A DNA stretch of 64,000 nucleotides from JABCZS01 sp041660525 (GTDB lineage Bacteria > Pseudomonadota > Gammaproteobacteria > JABCZS01). The notes below the pieces were generated by a model. It did not search any database, was not told the DNA's origin, and was given only the letters and a program-made list of their open reading frames with translations. The position numbers were made by a program, and so were the translations under genes. How positions within the stretch are numbered: position 1 is the first letter of the stretch; each line of letters begins with the position of its first letter. Of the stretch, positions 51,698 to 60,111 are shown piece by piece. Where the stretch lies: contig JBAZWD010000001.1 of NCBI GenBank assembly GCA_041660525.1, forward strand, positions 310,001 to 374,000, in the 5' to 3' direction.

Positions 51698-52017
51698 GAT
51701 AACCCAAGTTGTATTTTTATTATTCTTTCTATAGAAATGATGTCTTGTTTAGAAATAACTCCCGCTCTATTTTGTAATCTTTTTTTGCTCACAGTTGTAA
51801 TTTGATCTGCCATGGCCTTATTTACTTTGTTGCCAATATTTACTAAAGTTTCGCAAGAGTAGCATTTATTAATATTGCTAGTTAAGGGAATCACCTGTAT
51901 TCTATTGAGAGAGTGATTGGATTCATTATTGCTAACAACAATGGCAGGACGAGATTTTTGAGTTTCTCCACCTATAGATTGTTCAAAATTAGTCCACCAA
52001 ACTTCACCGCGTTTCAT
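51694..52017 (-). CDS. MazF/PemK-type toxin (second pair)
   Basis: A 107-residue toxin: MKRGEVWWTNFEQSIGGE, KSRPAIVVSNNESNHSLNRIQVIPLTSN, then ETLVNIGNKVNKAMADQITTVSKKRL. The start is the ATG at 52017, where homology begins; upstream in-frame codons belong to the antitoxin overlap. Overlap with the antitoxin gene is 14 bp. It is not a recent copy of the pair at 26.3-26.8 kb (sequences differ widely). Confidence 0.88.
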   Translation of the reverse strand: MKRGEVWWTNFEQSIGGETQKSRPAIVVSNNESNHSLNRIQVIPLTSNINKCYSCETLVNIGNKVNKAMADQITTVSKKRLQNRAGVISKQDIISIERIIKIQLGLS

Positions 52018-52177
52018 AATCGATATCTCCAAGTGTTCCTTCACTCCAGGCCATTGCTTCCGCTTCACGTTCCTTATCTGTAGCCATTTCACGATAAGAT
52101 GCTGCAAGCTCATTAAAATGACGGACTTTTCTTTTGTCGTTCACTTTATCTATAGTAATATTGTGTTTGTTGAGCAT
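52004..52177 (-). CDS. Antitoxin partner of the PemK-type toxin
   Basis: A 57-residue acidic/basic mixed protein: MLNKHNITIDKVNDKRKVRH, then FNELAASYREMATDKEREAEAMAWSEGTLGDIDYETR. The ATG at 52177 has AAGGA seven bases upstream. The C-terminal half looks like the toxin-wrapping tail of short MazE-type antitoxins. It is identified mainly by position and overlap. Confidence 0.75.
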   Translation of the reverse strand: MLNKHNITIDKVNDKRKVRHFNELAASYREMATDKEREAEAMAWSEGTLGDIDYETR

Positions 52178-52202
52178 TCTATTTTCCTTCGTGATTATAT
52201 AG

Positions 52203-52217
52203 ATCATTTTAAATGAT
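52203..52217. promoter_or_regulatory. Palindrome upstream of the second toxin-antitoxin pair
   Basis: A 15-bp palindrome, ATCATTT-T-AAATGAT, lies 26 bp upstream of the antitoxin start. The position fits an autoregulatory operator, but the site is pure A/T-rich with few G/C, so chance is possible. Confidence 0.4.
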
Positions 52218-52322
52218 TATAGATAGCTGATAATAGTAATTTGTCTCATGATCACTAATGATTATGATTTTAAAACATTAAGGCTATTAGAGTCAAGTAT
52301 TTTTTAATTTAAGGATTAGATT

Positions 52323-52811
52323 ATGTCGAATATTTCACAAGTGGCCACTTTTGCCGCCGGTTGTTTCTGGGGCGTTGAAGAATTATTTAGCCAAATCCCA
52401 GGTGTGCTTGCAACGCGGGTCGGTTACACGGGCGGACATACAGAAAATCCAACGTATCAACAAGTCTGCAGTGATACCACAGGCCATGCAGAAGCATTGG
52501 AAGTAACTTTTGATCCGACTCTTGTGAGTTATGAAAAATTACTCGAAGTATTTTGGCATAATCATAATCCGACCCAAAAAAATCGCCAAGGTCCGGATGT
52601 GGGCAGTCAATACCGTTCTGTTATTTTTTATCATAATGAAGCGCAAAAGCAATTAGCAGAAAAATCTAAACAATCCCTCGAGGATGCGCATCAATTTCAA
52701 AACCCTATAGTGACAGAAATCGTCCCCGCTTCAACATTTTATCCCGCCGAAGAATATCATCAGAAATATTTAAAAAAACAAGGATTATCCAGTTGTGGCT
52801 TTAGATCTTAG
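52323..52811 (+). CDS. msrA: Peptide methionine sulfoxide reductase MsrA
   Basis: A 162-residue MsrA with nucleophile C14 in FAAGCFWGVEELF; GVLATRVGYTGGHTENPTYQQVCSDTTGHAEALEVTFDP and GPDVGSQYRSVIFYH are diagnostic. A resolving Cys is likely in LSSCGF near the C-terminus. It repairs oxidised methionine. It overlaps the convergent pyrB by 11 bp. Confidence 0.95.
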   Translation: MSNISQVATFAAGCFWGVEELFSQIPGVLATRVGYTGGHTENPTYQQVCSDTTGHAEALEVTFDPTLVSYEKLLEVFWHNHNPTQKNRQGPDVGSQYRSVIFYHNEAQKQLAEKSKQSLEDAHQFQNPIVTEIVPASTFYPAEEYHQKYLKKQGLSSCGFRS

Positions 52812-53721
52812 GATTTAGTAACAAAGTCATCACGGCCATGCGCACAGCAACACCGTTGGTGACTTGTTGTAAAATTACAGACTGCGGACTTTCGATCACA
52901 TCACTCGCAATTTCAATATCACGATTAACAGGACCTGGGTGCATAACGATGGCATCTTTTTTTGCATAAGTTAAATTATTTAAGGTTATGCAATAGTTTT
53001 TAACGTAATCATCTTTAGAAAAAAAGTTTTCAGTCATACGCTCAAGTTGTGGGCGTAATACCATAACAACATCAACATCTTTTAAGCCGGTTTTTAAATC
53101 ATGAAATACAGTTACACCTAAGTTTTTTGGATTTTCTGGTAATAGTTTTTCCGGCGCAATCACGCGAATATCGGATACACCTAAAATTTTTAATGCTTGA
53201 ATATCAGAATTTGCTACGCGTGAATGTAAAACATCACCAACAATAGCGACGCTTAGATTTTTAAAATCTTTTTTATATTGTTTAATGGTGAGCATATCAA
53301 GCAGCGCTTGCGTAGGATGCGCATGCGCACCATCGCCCGCATTAATCACATGGCTGTTTTCATTTAAAATATCAGCAACAAACTGCGGTGCGCCAGCTTG
53401 CCTATGACGAACCACAAAAATATCACATTGCATTGCTTGCATCGTAAGCGCGGTGTCTTGAAGTGATTCACCTTTTTGAGTAGAAGACTTTTCAATATCC
53501 AAATTTAAAACATAAGCCCCTAATTTTTTGGCGGCTAATTCAAAAGTACTACGTGTGCGCGTGCTGGGCTCAAAAAACAAATTGACCACGGTTTTATTTT
53601 GTAAATAAGCAGGTGGATTTTCAACAATTTTCCTATCGGGTGTTAAAAATTGCTCCGCAAGGCTTAAAATATGATTTAAGTCTTGGGCCTTGAGCTGTTC
53701 TAGAGTGAGTAAATGGCGCAT
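52801..53721 (-). CDS. pyrB: Aspartate carbamoyltransferase catalytic subunit
   Basis: A 306-residue ATCase catalytic chain: carbamoyl-phosphate loop S53-T-R-T-R-S-T-F, K83 in STQKGES, GDGAHAHPTQALLDMLTI, VLRPQLERM and HPGPVNRDIEI. No pyrI lies adjacent, so the enzyme is probably of the non-PyrI type. Second step of pyrimidine synthesis. Confidence 0.95.
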   Translation of the reverse strand: MRHLLTLEQLKAQDLNHILSLAEQFLTPDRKIVENPPAYLQNKTVVNLFFEPSTRTRSTFELAAKKLGAYVLNLDIEKSSTQKGESLQDTALTMQAMQCDIFVVRHRQAGAPQFVADILNENSHVINAGDGAHAHPTQALLDMLTIKQYKKDFKNLSVAIVGDVLHSRVANSDIQALKILGVSDIRVIAPEKLLPENPKNLGVTVFHDLKTGLKDVDVVMVLRPQLERMTENFFSKDDYVKNYCITLNNLTYAKKDAIVMHPGPVNRDIEIASDVIESPQSVILQQVTNGVAVRMAVMTLLLNPKI

Positions 53722-53782
53722 GTCCTTATTATATCATTTTCCCTGGGCTATGCATCATCTTCATTGTTTTCGTGGTAAAGCT

Positions 53783-54112
53783 ATGTTAGTCTTATCGATG
53801 TCTATGAAAATTAAGCTTAACATTCTCCTCGTGGCCAGCCTGTTATTGTTCATGCAGTATGCGCTGTTTCAACATGAACTTGGCCACACATTTTATGATC
53901 ATGAACATCATGAAGATGAAATGGCCAAAGAATGCCAAGTGTGCCTAGGCGCGAATGCGCTAAGTCAATATACATTACCCGTTAATATTATCATATCCTT
54001 AAGCTTAATCGCGACACTGTTGATATTTTTCTATAGTTTTGTATCAGTTCATTTATCCACACTACAGCCTCCACGTAACCGTGCTCCGCCAGTAACAGAT
54101 TTGTTTATCTAA
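53783..54112 (+). CDS. Small membrane protein with His-rich loop and CxxC
   Basis: About 109 residues from ATG 53783 (alternatives 53798 and 53804). Two membrane segments flank a metal-binding-looking loop: FQHELGHTFYDHEHHEDEM followed by ECQVCL. The C-terminus has PRNRAPP. The layout recalls DUF2946-type proteins found near copper or zinc genes, but the match is loose. The next gene, 43 bp downstream, is also histidine-rich, so the two may act together in metal handling. Confidence 0.6.
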   Translation: MLVLSMSMKIKLNILLVASLLLFMQYALFQHELGHTFYDHEHHEDEMAKECQVCLGANALSQYTLPVNIIISLSLIATLLIFFYSFVSVHLSTLQPPRNRAPPVTDLFI

Positions 54113-54155
54113 AAAATATTTTTTATTTATTTCAATCTGATACTGGAGTACCCAA

Positions 54156-55421
54156 ATGCCACGTTCTAAATTTAATCAAATTATGTTGCCGGTTGCGGCG
54201 GTAGTAAATCCGTTTGTTGCAGGGACTGTGAATGCGTATATTCTCGAGCATTTAGTAAAATATATTAATCCTGATTACAAAGGCAGTGATACAGTGTATC
54301 GCCTTGGATTTGGAGTTTCATTTTGCGCATCTGCAATTCAAAGTATGGCGATGCTTTATTATCAAAATGTAAAGGATCAAAAAGAATCCCGTTCGCGCAG
54401 CAATAGTCACAGCCACAGCCACAATCACAGTCATTCAGGTGATGTAGAGTGTCAGTCTCATCATGACGATCATCATCATAAATGTACTGATCTCATATTA
54501 CATCATGTCATGCATATCTTTGGTTTATATATTTACAATTTTGGTTTTGCGATCAGTGGTCTTTATGATGCCTTGCTCAATGATGAAGCCCCTGAAGATG
54601 AACAACAACGCCTCATCGTGTGTGCCGTCATTGCATTTGGCGGTTTGATGTACACTTATGTTGAAGCAAAATTTCATGAATTATTTATCGATGAAGCAGA
54701 GCATAATCATGGCAATATGTTAAATGCAATGTTTGATCAATTAATTACACAAGTGTTAAGCGGCGATAAAAAGTTTTTAGATAGGTTTAAGCAAGCTTGG
54801 CTTGCTTGGGGTGGTGTGGGTTCGCATGCTTTGGCCGGATATTTTGCATCCAGAGAAGCAACAAAAGCTTTAGGTTTGTTATTTTTTGGAAAATATCCAT
54901 CTGTATTGACGCAACATGTGATTGCAGGCAGTTTAGGTACGATAGGTGCCATTATGCATACTGGAAGTGAATTGACCGGTGTACAAAATTGCAAAGGTCC
55001 GCGCAAAACTTGGTATGATGTTAAAACAATCGAACATACCGCCGCAAGATATCTTTTGATGTTATTTATATATTCTTGTTTATCTTTAATATTATTTCAT
55101 GTGATGCCGGAATCATTCGGTCTTAATGAGGAGATCACACCAGAAGATGCCAAAACAAAAGAACGTGCTTTAAGAGTGCTATCATTTTTTATTGCGTTTG
55201 GGTTGCCGGATTGTGTAATGTCTTGGATCACTGTTGAAGGCGCAGTTAATTTTGTTAAAGAGCAAACAAGCGGAACCCGACAACCTTTGCTGCAAGGTGG
55301 CGGTAATTTCAATTCGGGTACAACTGTTTCATTAAATGCAGATAATGACCACGCAAATCCATCATCAACCTTGCTACCCAAAGAAAATAATAAAAAATCA
55401 TTTTCATGTTGTTTTCAGTGA
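54156..55421 (+). CDS. Histidine-rich polytopic membrane protein with a C-terminal CaaX-like end
   Basis: A 421-residue protein with about eight membrane segments and a histidine cluster at residues 85-109 (HSHSHNHSHS, then SHHDDHHH) between segments 2 and 3. This kind of loop is usual in zinc or nickel transporters (CDF, ZIP), yet I see no CDF or ZIP core motif. The hydrophilic tail of about 60 residues ends KENNKKSFSCCFQ: a Lys-rich patch, then CCFQ, which resembles a eukaryotic CaaX prenylation box. Given the Dot/Icm system, a translocated membrane effector is conceivable. A strong terminator follows. Confidence 0.7.
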   Translation: MPRSKFNQIMLPVAAVVNPFVAGTVNAYILEHLVKYINPDYKGSDTVYRLGFGVSFCASAIQSMAMLYYQNVKDQKESRSRSNSHSHSHNHSHSGDVECQSHHDDHHHKCTDLILHHVMHIFGLYIYNFGFAISGLYDALLNDEAPEDEQQRLIVCAVIAFGGLMYTYVEAKFHELFIDEAEHNHGNMLNAMFDQLITQVLSGDKKFLDRFKQAWLAWGGVGSHALAGYFASREATKALGLLFFGKYPSVLTQHVIAGSLGTIGAIMHTGSELTGVQNCKGPRKTWYDVKTIEHTAARYLLMLFIYSCLSLILFHVMPESFGLNEEITPEDAKTKERALRVLSFFIAFGLPDCVMSWITVEGAVNFVKEQTSGTRQPLLQGGGNFNSGTTVSLNADNDHANPSSTLLPKENNKKSFSCCFQ

Positions 55422-55431
55422 TAAATAGGCT

Positions 55432-55458
55432 AAATGCCGCGAATCAATCGCGGCATTT
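55432..55458. terminator. Bidirectional terminator between the His-rich protein and porin genes
   Basis: Perfect 11-bp arms AAATGCCGCGA and TCGCGGCATTT with loop ATCAA. It lies in the convergent 73-bp gap and could stop transcription from either side; the A/T flanks are short on the plus strand. Confidence 0.75.
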
Positions 55459-55494
55459 AAACTTGTAAAAGCCTTAACGAGGTAAATAATGAAA

Positions 55495-56730
55495 CTATAT
55501 AACCAATTGAATCTGAGAGCGCGCAACCCATTGACCATCATCAGGGTTTGCACGCCAACCATTTCTTTCATCAGCCCAGTTTTCGCCTAGACCACCAAAT
55601 GCATAGCCAAAATCAGCTGTAAGTTTTAAATGTGCAGGGTAAATGTAATAATTAAATCCTGTTGTTAGTACATTGAGATCTTCACTATCAGAATTTGTAG
55701 CAGGATCTAGCTGTGCAGAATTTCCCCATTCATAACGAGAAAACAATTCTATCGTGTCACGCTCCTCATCCACAAACAGACCGCCTTGTAATTGTGCACC
55801 ATAAGAAGTAGCTCTATCATTGATGCGATCTTTAGTGGCTGCCATCATACTGAATAAACTCCAGCCGCTGCCTTGAAAGCTTACATCTACAGTGCTGGAG
55901 ACTTCTTCAATATCAGCGGTATCATTATCACGCTGGTATCCGCCGGCAATGCCAATGAGCAAACCAGTTTGGTTATCACCTGGGGAATTGAAATCACGAA
56001 ATTCTTGCCAATTACCAAAAGGTTTAAATTCTAAACGTGAGATAAAAGCATATGTTTGACCATTTTGAAAATCATGATTACCTATTTCTTCTTCATCTTC
56101 TTGTGATTTATCATGCTGAAAATAACCATTAGTCATGGATGCAGTCCATTTCAATATTTCATTTTCTATGCCGAATAAAGTGCCAGTAGAGGTATTCGTT
56201 GAAAAATATTTAGTGATTAGGGATCTCTCAATTGTGAGTTGTCTTGTTCTAGATACTAAGCTTTCTCGTAGAAATGGCGTGGTAAATTGTCCTACTTGGG
56301 CCCATGTATAATCATTAAATGCTTTCGCAATATAAGCATCATCTGTAATAATATCGCCAGCTGGATTAGTCGCAGTACCTAAAACATAAGTCCAAGATTC
56401 ATCAATAAAATGTCCAGAAAAATATAACGTGATTCGACGCATATCAAATCGTTGATAATCATTTACGTTATCAACTTGAGAATACAAATATCTTGCTTGA
56501 AATGATGCATTAAAAAATAAAGAAAAATCATCATCTGGGGTGCGGATAAAAAAGCCGTTTTTATAACCAAAATATTTATCCCAGGGAAATTCTACTTCAC
56601 CTTCAATGGGTGGAGCATAGGCAGCATCCGGAAAGTTCATCGCCTCATCTTCTGTAGTTTCTTCAGCGGCAAGTACGGTTAGGGGTATAAAAAAATAGCA
56701 ACAAAGCAGAAAAGACAATAGAAACTTCAT
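55495..56730 (-). CDS. OprO/OprP-type outer-membrane porin
   Basis: A 411-residue beta-barrel protein with a signal peptide (MKFLLSFLLCCYFFIPLTVLAA). FFNASFQARYLY, RFDMRRITLYFSGHFIDESWTYVLGTAT, AKAFNDYTWAQVGQFTTPFLRESLVS and a barrel ending in VARSQIQLVI (hydrophobic last residue) fit the phosphate-selective porin family. The ATG at 56730 has AAGGA upstream; the ATG five codons earlier overlaps that site. It is the last gene of the five-gene operon, after an 85-bp gap with a hairpin. Confidence 0.85.
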   Translation of the reverse strand: MKFLLSFLLCCYFFIPLTVLAAEETTEDEAMNFPDAAYAPPIEGEVEFPWDKYFGYKNGFFIRTPDDDFSLFFNASFQARYLYSQVDNVNDYQRFDMRRITLYFSGHFIDESWTYVLGTATNPAGDIITDDAYIAKAFNDYTWAQVGQFTTPFLRESLVSRTRQLTIERSLITKYFSTNTSTGTLFGIENEILKWTASMTNGYFQHDKSQEDEEEIGNHDFQNGQTYAFISRLEFKPFGNWQEFRDFNSPGDNQTGLLIGIAGGYQRDNDTADIEEVSSTVDVSFQGSGWSLFSMMAATKDRINDRATSYGAQLQGGLFVDEERDTIELFSRYEWGNSAQLDPATNSDSEDLNVLTTGFNYYIYPAHLKLTADFGYAFGGLGENWADERNGWRANPDDGQWVARSQIQLVI

Positions 56731-56753
56731 AAATGCATCCTTCAAAGAATGAA

Positions 56754-56778
56754 ACAGCTCAATAAATTTATGAGCTGT
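56754..56778. other. Hairpin in the porin leader
   Basis: Perfect 8-bp arms ACAGCTCA and TGAGCTGT with a 9-base A/T loop, in the 100-bp gap between the HMGL-cupin stop and the porin start. On the minus strand it is followed by TTTCATTCTTT, so it could be a weak terminator or an mRNA-processing element allowing separate porin levels. Confidence 0.55.
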
Positions 56779-56830
56779 GCTGACAATTTAAACTTCATGT
56801 GACAACATCCATGTCAGATAAATTCAATTC

Positions 56831-58249
56831 TTATTGAGATTCCTTCAATAAACTTTCGTTATAACTGGGGGATAAAACAAAATTTAAAAATCTGCCGGTC
56901 CCCTGGATGTACTTGTAACTATGTACAACCTGTGCGGGAATTAATACTGATGCTGGGCTTGAAAATATTTTTGTTTCTTCGTAACCATTGGTGCCGAATG
57001 TAACACTGATAGTTAAACCGCTTCCGTCAGGATTATTCCCCATAAATACAAAAAAGCTATCGCAATGATGCGCATGAGCATCCACGTGTGGCTGATATTC
57101 ATCTTTATAATCTTTATCAAATATGCGTTCTATGATATAGACAGGACTTCTCTCATCAATACGATTATCCATCAACACCCAACGTTTTCCTACGCCATCA
57201 CGATGGTGGAGTAATTCTGATGCACCTTTAACAAAAGGTTTTTTAATTTGTAGGGTATGCAAAAATCGTTGCTGATCGGAGCGAGCTAGGGTATTTAATA
57301 TGGTTTTTCTTTGCATACCAAAATTTTCTGGAACTAATGATTCATAAGCATCGGGATTATTGAGTGCGGCTTTAATATGATATTTAGATGTATGTGTAAA
57401 AACATTACGTCCAATAATAGGATGGTGCGGTTCACTTTTAAAAGATCCCACTCTTTGCACAAGCTGCACAAGATCTTGAGATCGTTCCCAGTTATATGCC
57501 GGCATATTATAAAATTTTTCTAAAGAAGCACTGATGGCAAATAAATCACAAATACCTGCTCGCTCGCCTATACCTATAACAGTTGTATCAATGACCGATG
57601 CGCCTGCGTCCAGTGCTGAAATAGCATTAGCATGCGCAAGGCCTAAGTCATTATGTAAATGTACTTCTATTTCACATGCAAAACTAGCGACAGCACCTTG
57701 CACTGCTTTAAAGCATACTCTTGGGTGCCATATACCTACGGTATCCGCTAAACTAATTCTATCGGCGCCGGCATTTACTGCAATCATGCCTAATTCATGA
57801 ATTAAATCTTGCGAAGTTCTTGAAGCATCTTCAATAGTGAATCTTACTTTCAGGCCATGTTTTTTTGCCAGCCGAATGGCCTCATTAACTTGGTTTCTTA
57901 TCCATCCTCTAGATTTGTTATTAAATTTTGTTGCTAGAGAAATATCATTATATGAAGCCCAAATGCCTACCCATGGTGCTTTCGAGTTTATTGCTGCAAG
58001 TATATCTTCTTCACATGCTCTGGCATGTACCAATAAGTCTACGCCCTTGATGGATGCGCAAATAGTCTTGCACAACTCTTCCTCTGATTTTGAAATACCA
58101 GGATGTCCAATTTCAATGATGGGTACGCCAAATTCTTTTAGTTTATTAATTAATTCAATTTTTTCATGTATAGAAAAGCATACACCAAGCGCTTGTTCGC
58201 CTTCACGTAAAGTGCTATCTAATATTAATATTTTTTTAGGGCTATTCAT
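56831..58249 (-). CDS. Isopropylmalate/homocitrate-synthase-like enzyme fused to a cupin domain
   Basis: A 472-residue two-domain protein. Residues 1-280 form an HMGL-type TIM barrel: ILDSTLREGEQALGV (catalytic DxTLREGEQ), IEIGHPGISKSEE, the metal ligands in VHLHNDLGLAHANA, then IGERAGICDLFAIS. Such enzymes condense acetyl-CoA with a 2-oxo acid. The C-terminal part (about 345-465) is a cupin: PHVDAHAHHCDSFFVFMG and SVLIPAQVVHSYKY. There is no leucine-feedback domain. I know no characterised enzyme with this fusion. It overlaps the hydrolase gene by 8 bp. The substrate is unknown. Confidence 0.8.
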   Translation of the reverse strand: MNSPKKILILDSTLREGEQALGVCFSIHEKIELINKLKEFGVPIIEIGHPGISKSEEELCKTICASIKGVDLLVHARACEEDILAAINSKAPWVGIWASYNDISLATKFNNKSRGWIRNQVNEAIRLAKKHGLKVRFTIEDASRTSQDLIHELGMIAVNAGADRISLADTVGIWHPRVCFKAVQGAVASFACEIEVHLHNDLGLAHANAISALDAGASVIDTTVIGIGERAGICDLFAISASLEKFYNMPAYNWERSQDLVQLVQRVGSFKSEPHHPIIGRNVFTHTSKYHIKAALNNPDAYESLVPENFGMQRKTILNTLARSDQQRFLHTLQIKKPFVKGASELLHHRDGVGKRWVLMDNRIDERSPVYIIERIFDKDYKDEYQPHVDAHAHHCDSFFVFMGNNPDGSGLTISVTFGTNGYEETKIFSSPASVLIPAQVVHSYKYIQGTGRFLNFVLSPSYNESLLKESQ

Positions 58250-59258
58250 CTTTTATAAAACTTATCACTTCGTTATAAAATTGGGATCGGGTTTTTTCAT
58301 AAATAAGCCAGTGCGTTGCTTCTTTAAGCTCTACTTCTTTTTTATTTTTAACGCCTGTTAATTGCGAGAATAAATGTTTATCAGCAAAAATATCTTGATC
58401 GCCATAAATGACCAGCGTAGGTGTGGCAATTTTATGAATAGGATACAGCGCTTGCTTGTGCCAGATTAAAAATAAATCTTTCATGGGGCCCATGGGTCTT
58501 CTCAATGTGTCTTTTTCAATTGGATGCTTATCAATAGAAACATAGGTTTTGCCTACAGCATCTAGTGCATCTTGCGAGGCGATAGTTGTGTTTGCCTCAG
58601 TCATCATTTGCCAATGTGTTTGGATTATTTTCCAGGGGATATTTTGATACGCTGGTAAATTATTATTAAATGCGCCGTTATTATCTGTATAGGGCTTAAG
58701 AAATAATTCTTGTGCAGATTTTGGTAGGGATGCAGAATACATCGCACCATATAAAATTAAATGATCGACTTGCGCGGGATGTTCAATGGCATACATTGCA
58801 GCGACTATAGAACCCCACGACCATCCTAATAAAGAGACAGTTTTGTTGCCTGTTTTTTTTGAAATAAACTCCAGTGCTGTAGCCAGTTGTGGCTTTGCAT
58901 CAGTTGCACGTAGCGGTAATAATCCTGTGGGGGCTGGAGTTTTCTTCATACTTTCAGGAAACGATGATTTTCCTTGGCCTACAAAATCAATTCCCCAAAC
59001 ATCAAAACCATTTTCTGCAAGTATATCCATCAATGAATAATTCGGAACATCAAAGGCTTCTAGTGATGGAATGCTTAAGGAATTAACTAAGACAATCACT
59101 TTGCCCTGTTTATTGTTATCTAATTTTTTTTCTTTTAGATGAATTTTTAATTCATTTTGATATTCAAGATAATAATCATAAGATTTTAAATCTGCTGCAA
59201 AAATAGATGGAGAAGTAAAAAAAGCGATCGCTATTAAAAAATATTTATAACTCTTCAT
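58242..59258 (-). CDS. Secreted alpha/beta hydrolase
   Basis: A 338-residue alpha/beta hydrolase with a signal peptide (MKSYKYFLIAIAFFTSPSIFA). The nucleophile elbow is G-W-S-W-G (LLGWSWGSIVAAMYAIEHP); IYGDQDIFADK supplies the acid and EATHWLIYE the histidine. The oxyanion region VNSLSIPSLEAFD is unusual. The start is ATG 59258, overlapping the ThiF gene by 14 bp. An esterase, thioesterase or peptidase acting in the periplasm on the pathway product is plausible. Confidence 0.82.
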   Translation of the reverse strand: MKSYKYFLIAIAFFTSPSIFAADLKSYDYYLEYQNELKIHLKEKKLDNNKQGKVIVLVNSLSIPSLEAFDVPNYSLMDILAENGFDVWGIDFVGQGKSSFPESMKKTPAPTGLLPLRATDAKPQLATALEFISKKTGNKTVSLLGWSWGSIVAAMYAIEHPAQVDHLILYGAMYSASLPKSAQELFLKPYTDNNGAFNNNLPAYQNIPWKIIQTHWQMMTEANTTIASQDALDAVGKTYVSIDKHPIEKDTLRRPMGPMKDLFLIWHKQALYPIHKIATPTLVIYGDQDIFADKHLFSQLTGVKNKKEVELKEATHWLIYEKTRSQFYNEVISFIKDE

Positions 59259-60099
59259 TATTCCAACTTCCCTGCGCAGGAGTATGTACTTTAACCATGT
59301 CGGGGCTAGATAAATCAACTTTGACTAATTGCGGTGCTAACGTGGGGGCCAAATTTTCTCGTTTAATAATAAATTTCATGGCTTCAAAGCTGGCAAGTAA
59401 ACCTATCATATTAGCAACAGGACAAATAACAGCCCATGGCGATTGTTTATTAATAAAACCTTCCGCCCAATCAGGTAATGCACCGTGTTTTACCGCAGTG
59501 CGTGCTCGACCATCTTTTAATGCTTCTATTTTTGTGCGCATTTCTGGCGTGAGCGCTTGCTGATAAGAAGGATGTTGCAAGGCTAATTCATAAGGCATAG
59601 CCTCTTTATTAAAACACATGACTCCGCCACGAAAAGGCGGCGTGACGGCTATCCAAATGGAAGGGATACCGATTGCAGCTGCGGCGCGATGAATAATAAC
59701 GCGTGAGACTAAATTATCTGTAGCATCAATAATCACGTCGTGATTTTTTAATAACTCTTCTGCATTTTCTTCGGTCACACGTACTTGATGATGTGTAACA
59801 CTCATCAAAGGATTAATGTCTTGTACAGTATTTGCTGCAACTTGTGCTTTTGAAATTCCTTTGTTACTTAAAAAAGCCAACATTTGCCGATTAATATTAC
59901 TTTCTTCAAAATGATCGCCGTCACAGATGGTTAAATGTCCTAATCCCATGCGTGCTAAAGAAATTAATGTAACACCACCAACGCCACCTGCACCGACGAT
60001 TGCAACGCGCGCGTTTTTTAAGTGTTCTTGTTCTTCTTTTGTGAAAACACCATAATTACGCGCATAAACATTTTCATATTGTGCTGTTTGTGTAGTCAT
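59245..60099 (-). CDS. ThiF/MoeB/E1-like adenylyltransferase, canonical copy
   Basis: A 284-residue E1-like enzyme: nucleotide motif GAGGVGG (36-42), D60 and SNINRQ (67-72), K84, and the Mg/ATP motif DATDN (125-129). It has no CxxC zinc pairs and no C-terminal rhodanese or UFD domain. The family adenylates C-terminal carboxylates of ubiquitin-like proteins, peptides or small acids. It is 12 bp downstream of a diverged paralogue. GGAGG lies before the ATG. Confidence 0.88.
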   Translation of the reverse strand: MTTQTAQYENVYARNYGVFTKEEQEHLKNARVAIVGAGGVGGVTLISLARMGLGHLTICDGDHFEESNINRQMLAFLSNKGISKAQVAANTVQDINPLMSVTHHQVRVTEENAEELLKNHDVIIDATDNLVSRVIIHRAAAAIGIPSIWIAVTPPFRGGVMCFNKEAMPYELALQHPSYQQALTPEMRTKIEALKDGRARTAVKHGALPDWAEGFINKQSPWAVICPVANMIGLLASFEAMKFIIKRENLAPTLAPQLVKVDLSSPDMVKVHTPAQGSWNNEEL

Positions 60100-60111
60100 T
60101 GAATCCTCCAG

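Noticed and set aside
26271..52017. The two MazF-type pairs as a recent duplication
   Set aside because: Toxins share only family-level motifs, the antitoxins belong to different types, and the palindromes differ.
54156..55421. Calling the His-rich protein a CDF or ZIP zinc transporter
   Set aside because: The His cluster is suggestive, but the membrane segments lack the HxxxD or HNxxD/HExPHE core motifs of these families.
57837..58361. 174-codon plus-strand ORF across the HMGL-cupin and hydrolase genes
   Set aside because: Antisense to catalytic motifs of two real genes; no ribosome site, and the encoded protein lacks any recognisable pattern.
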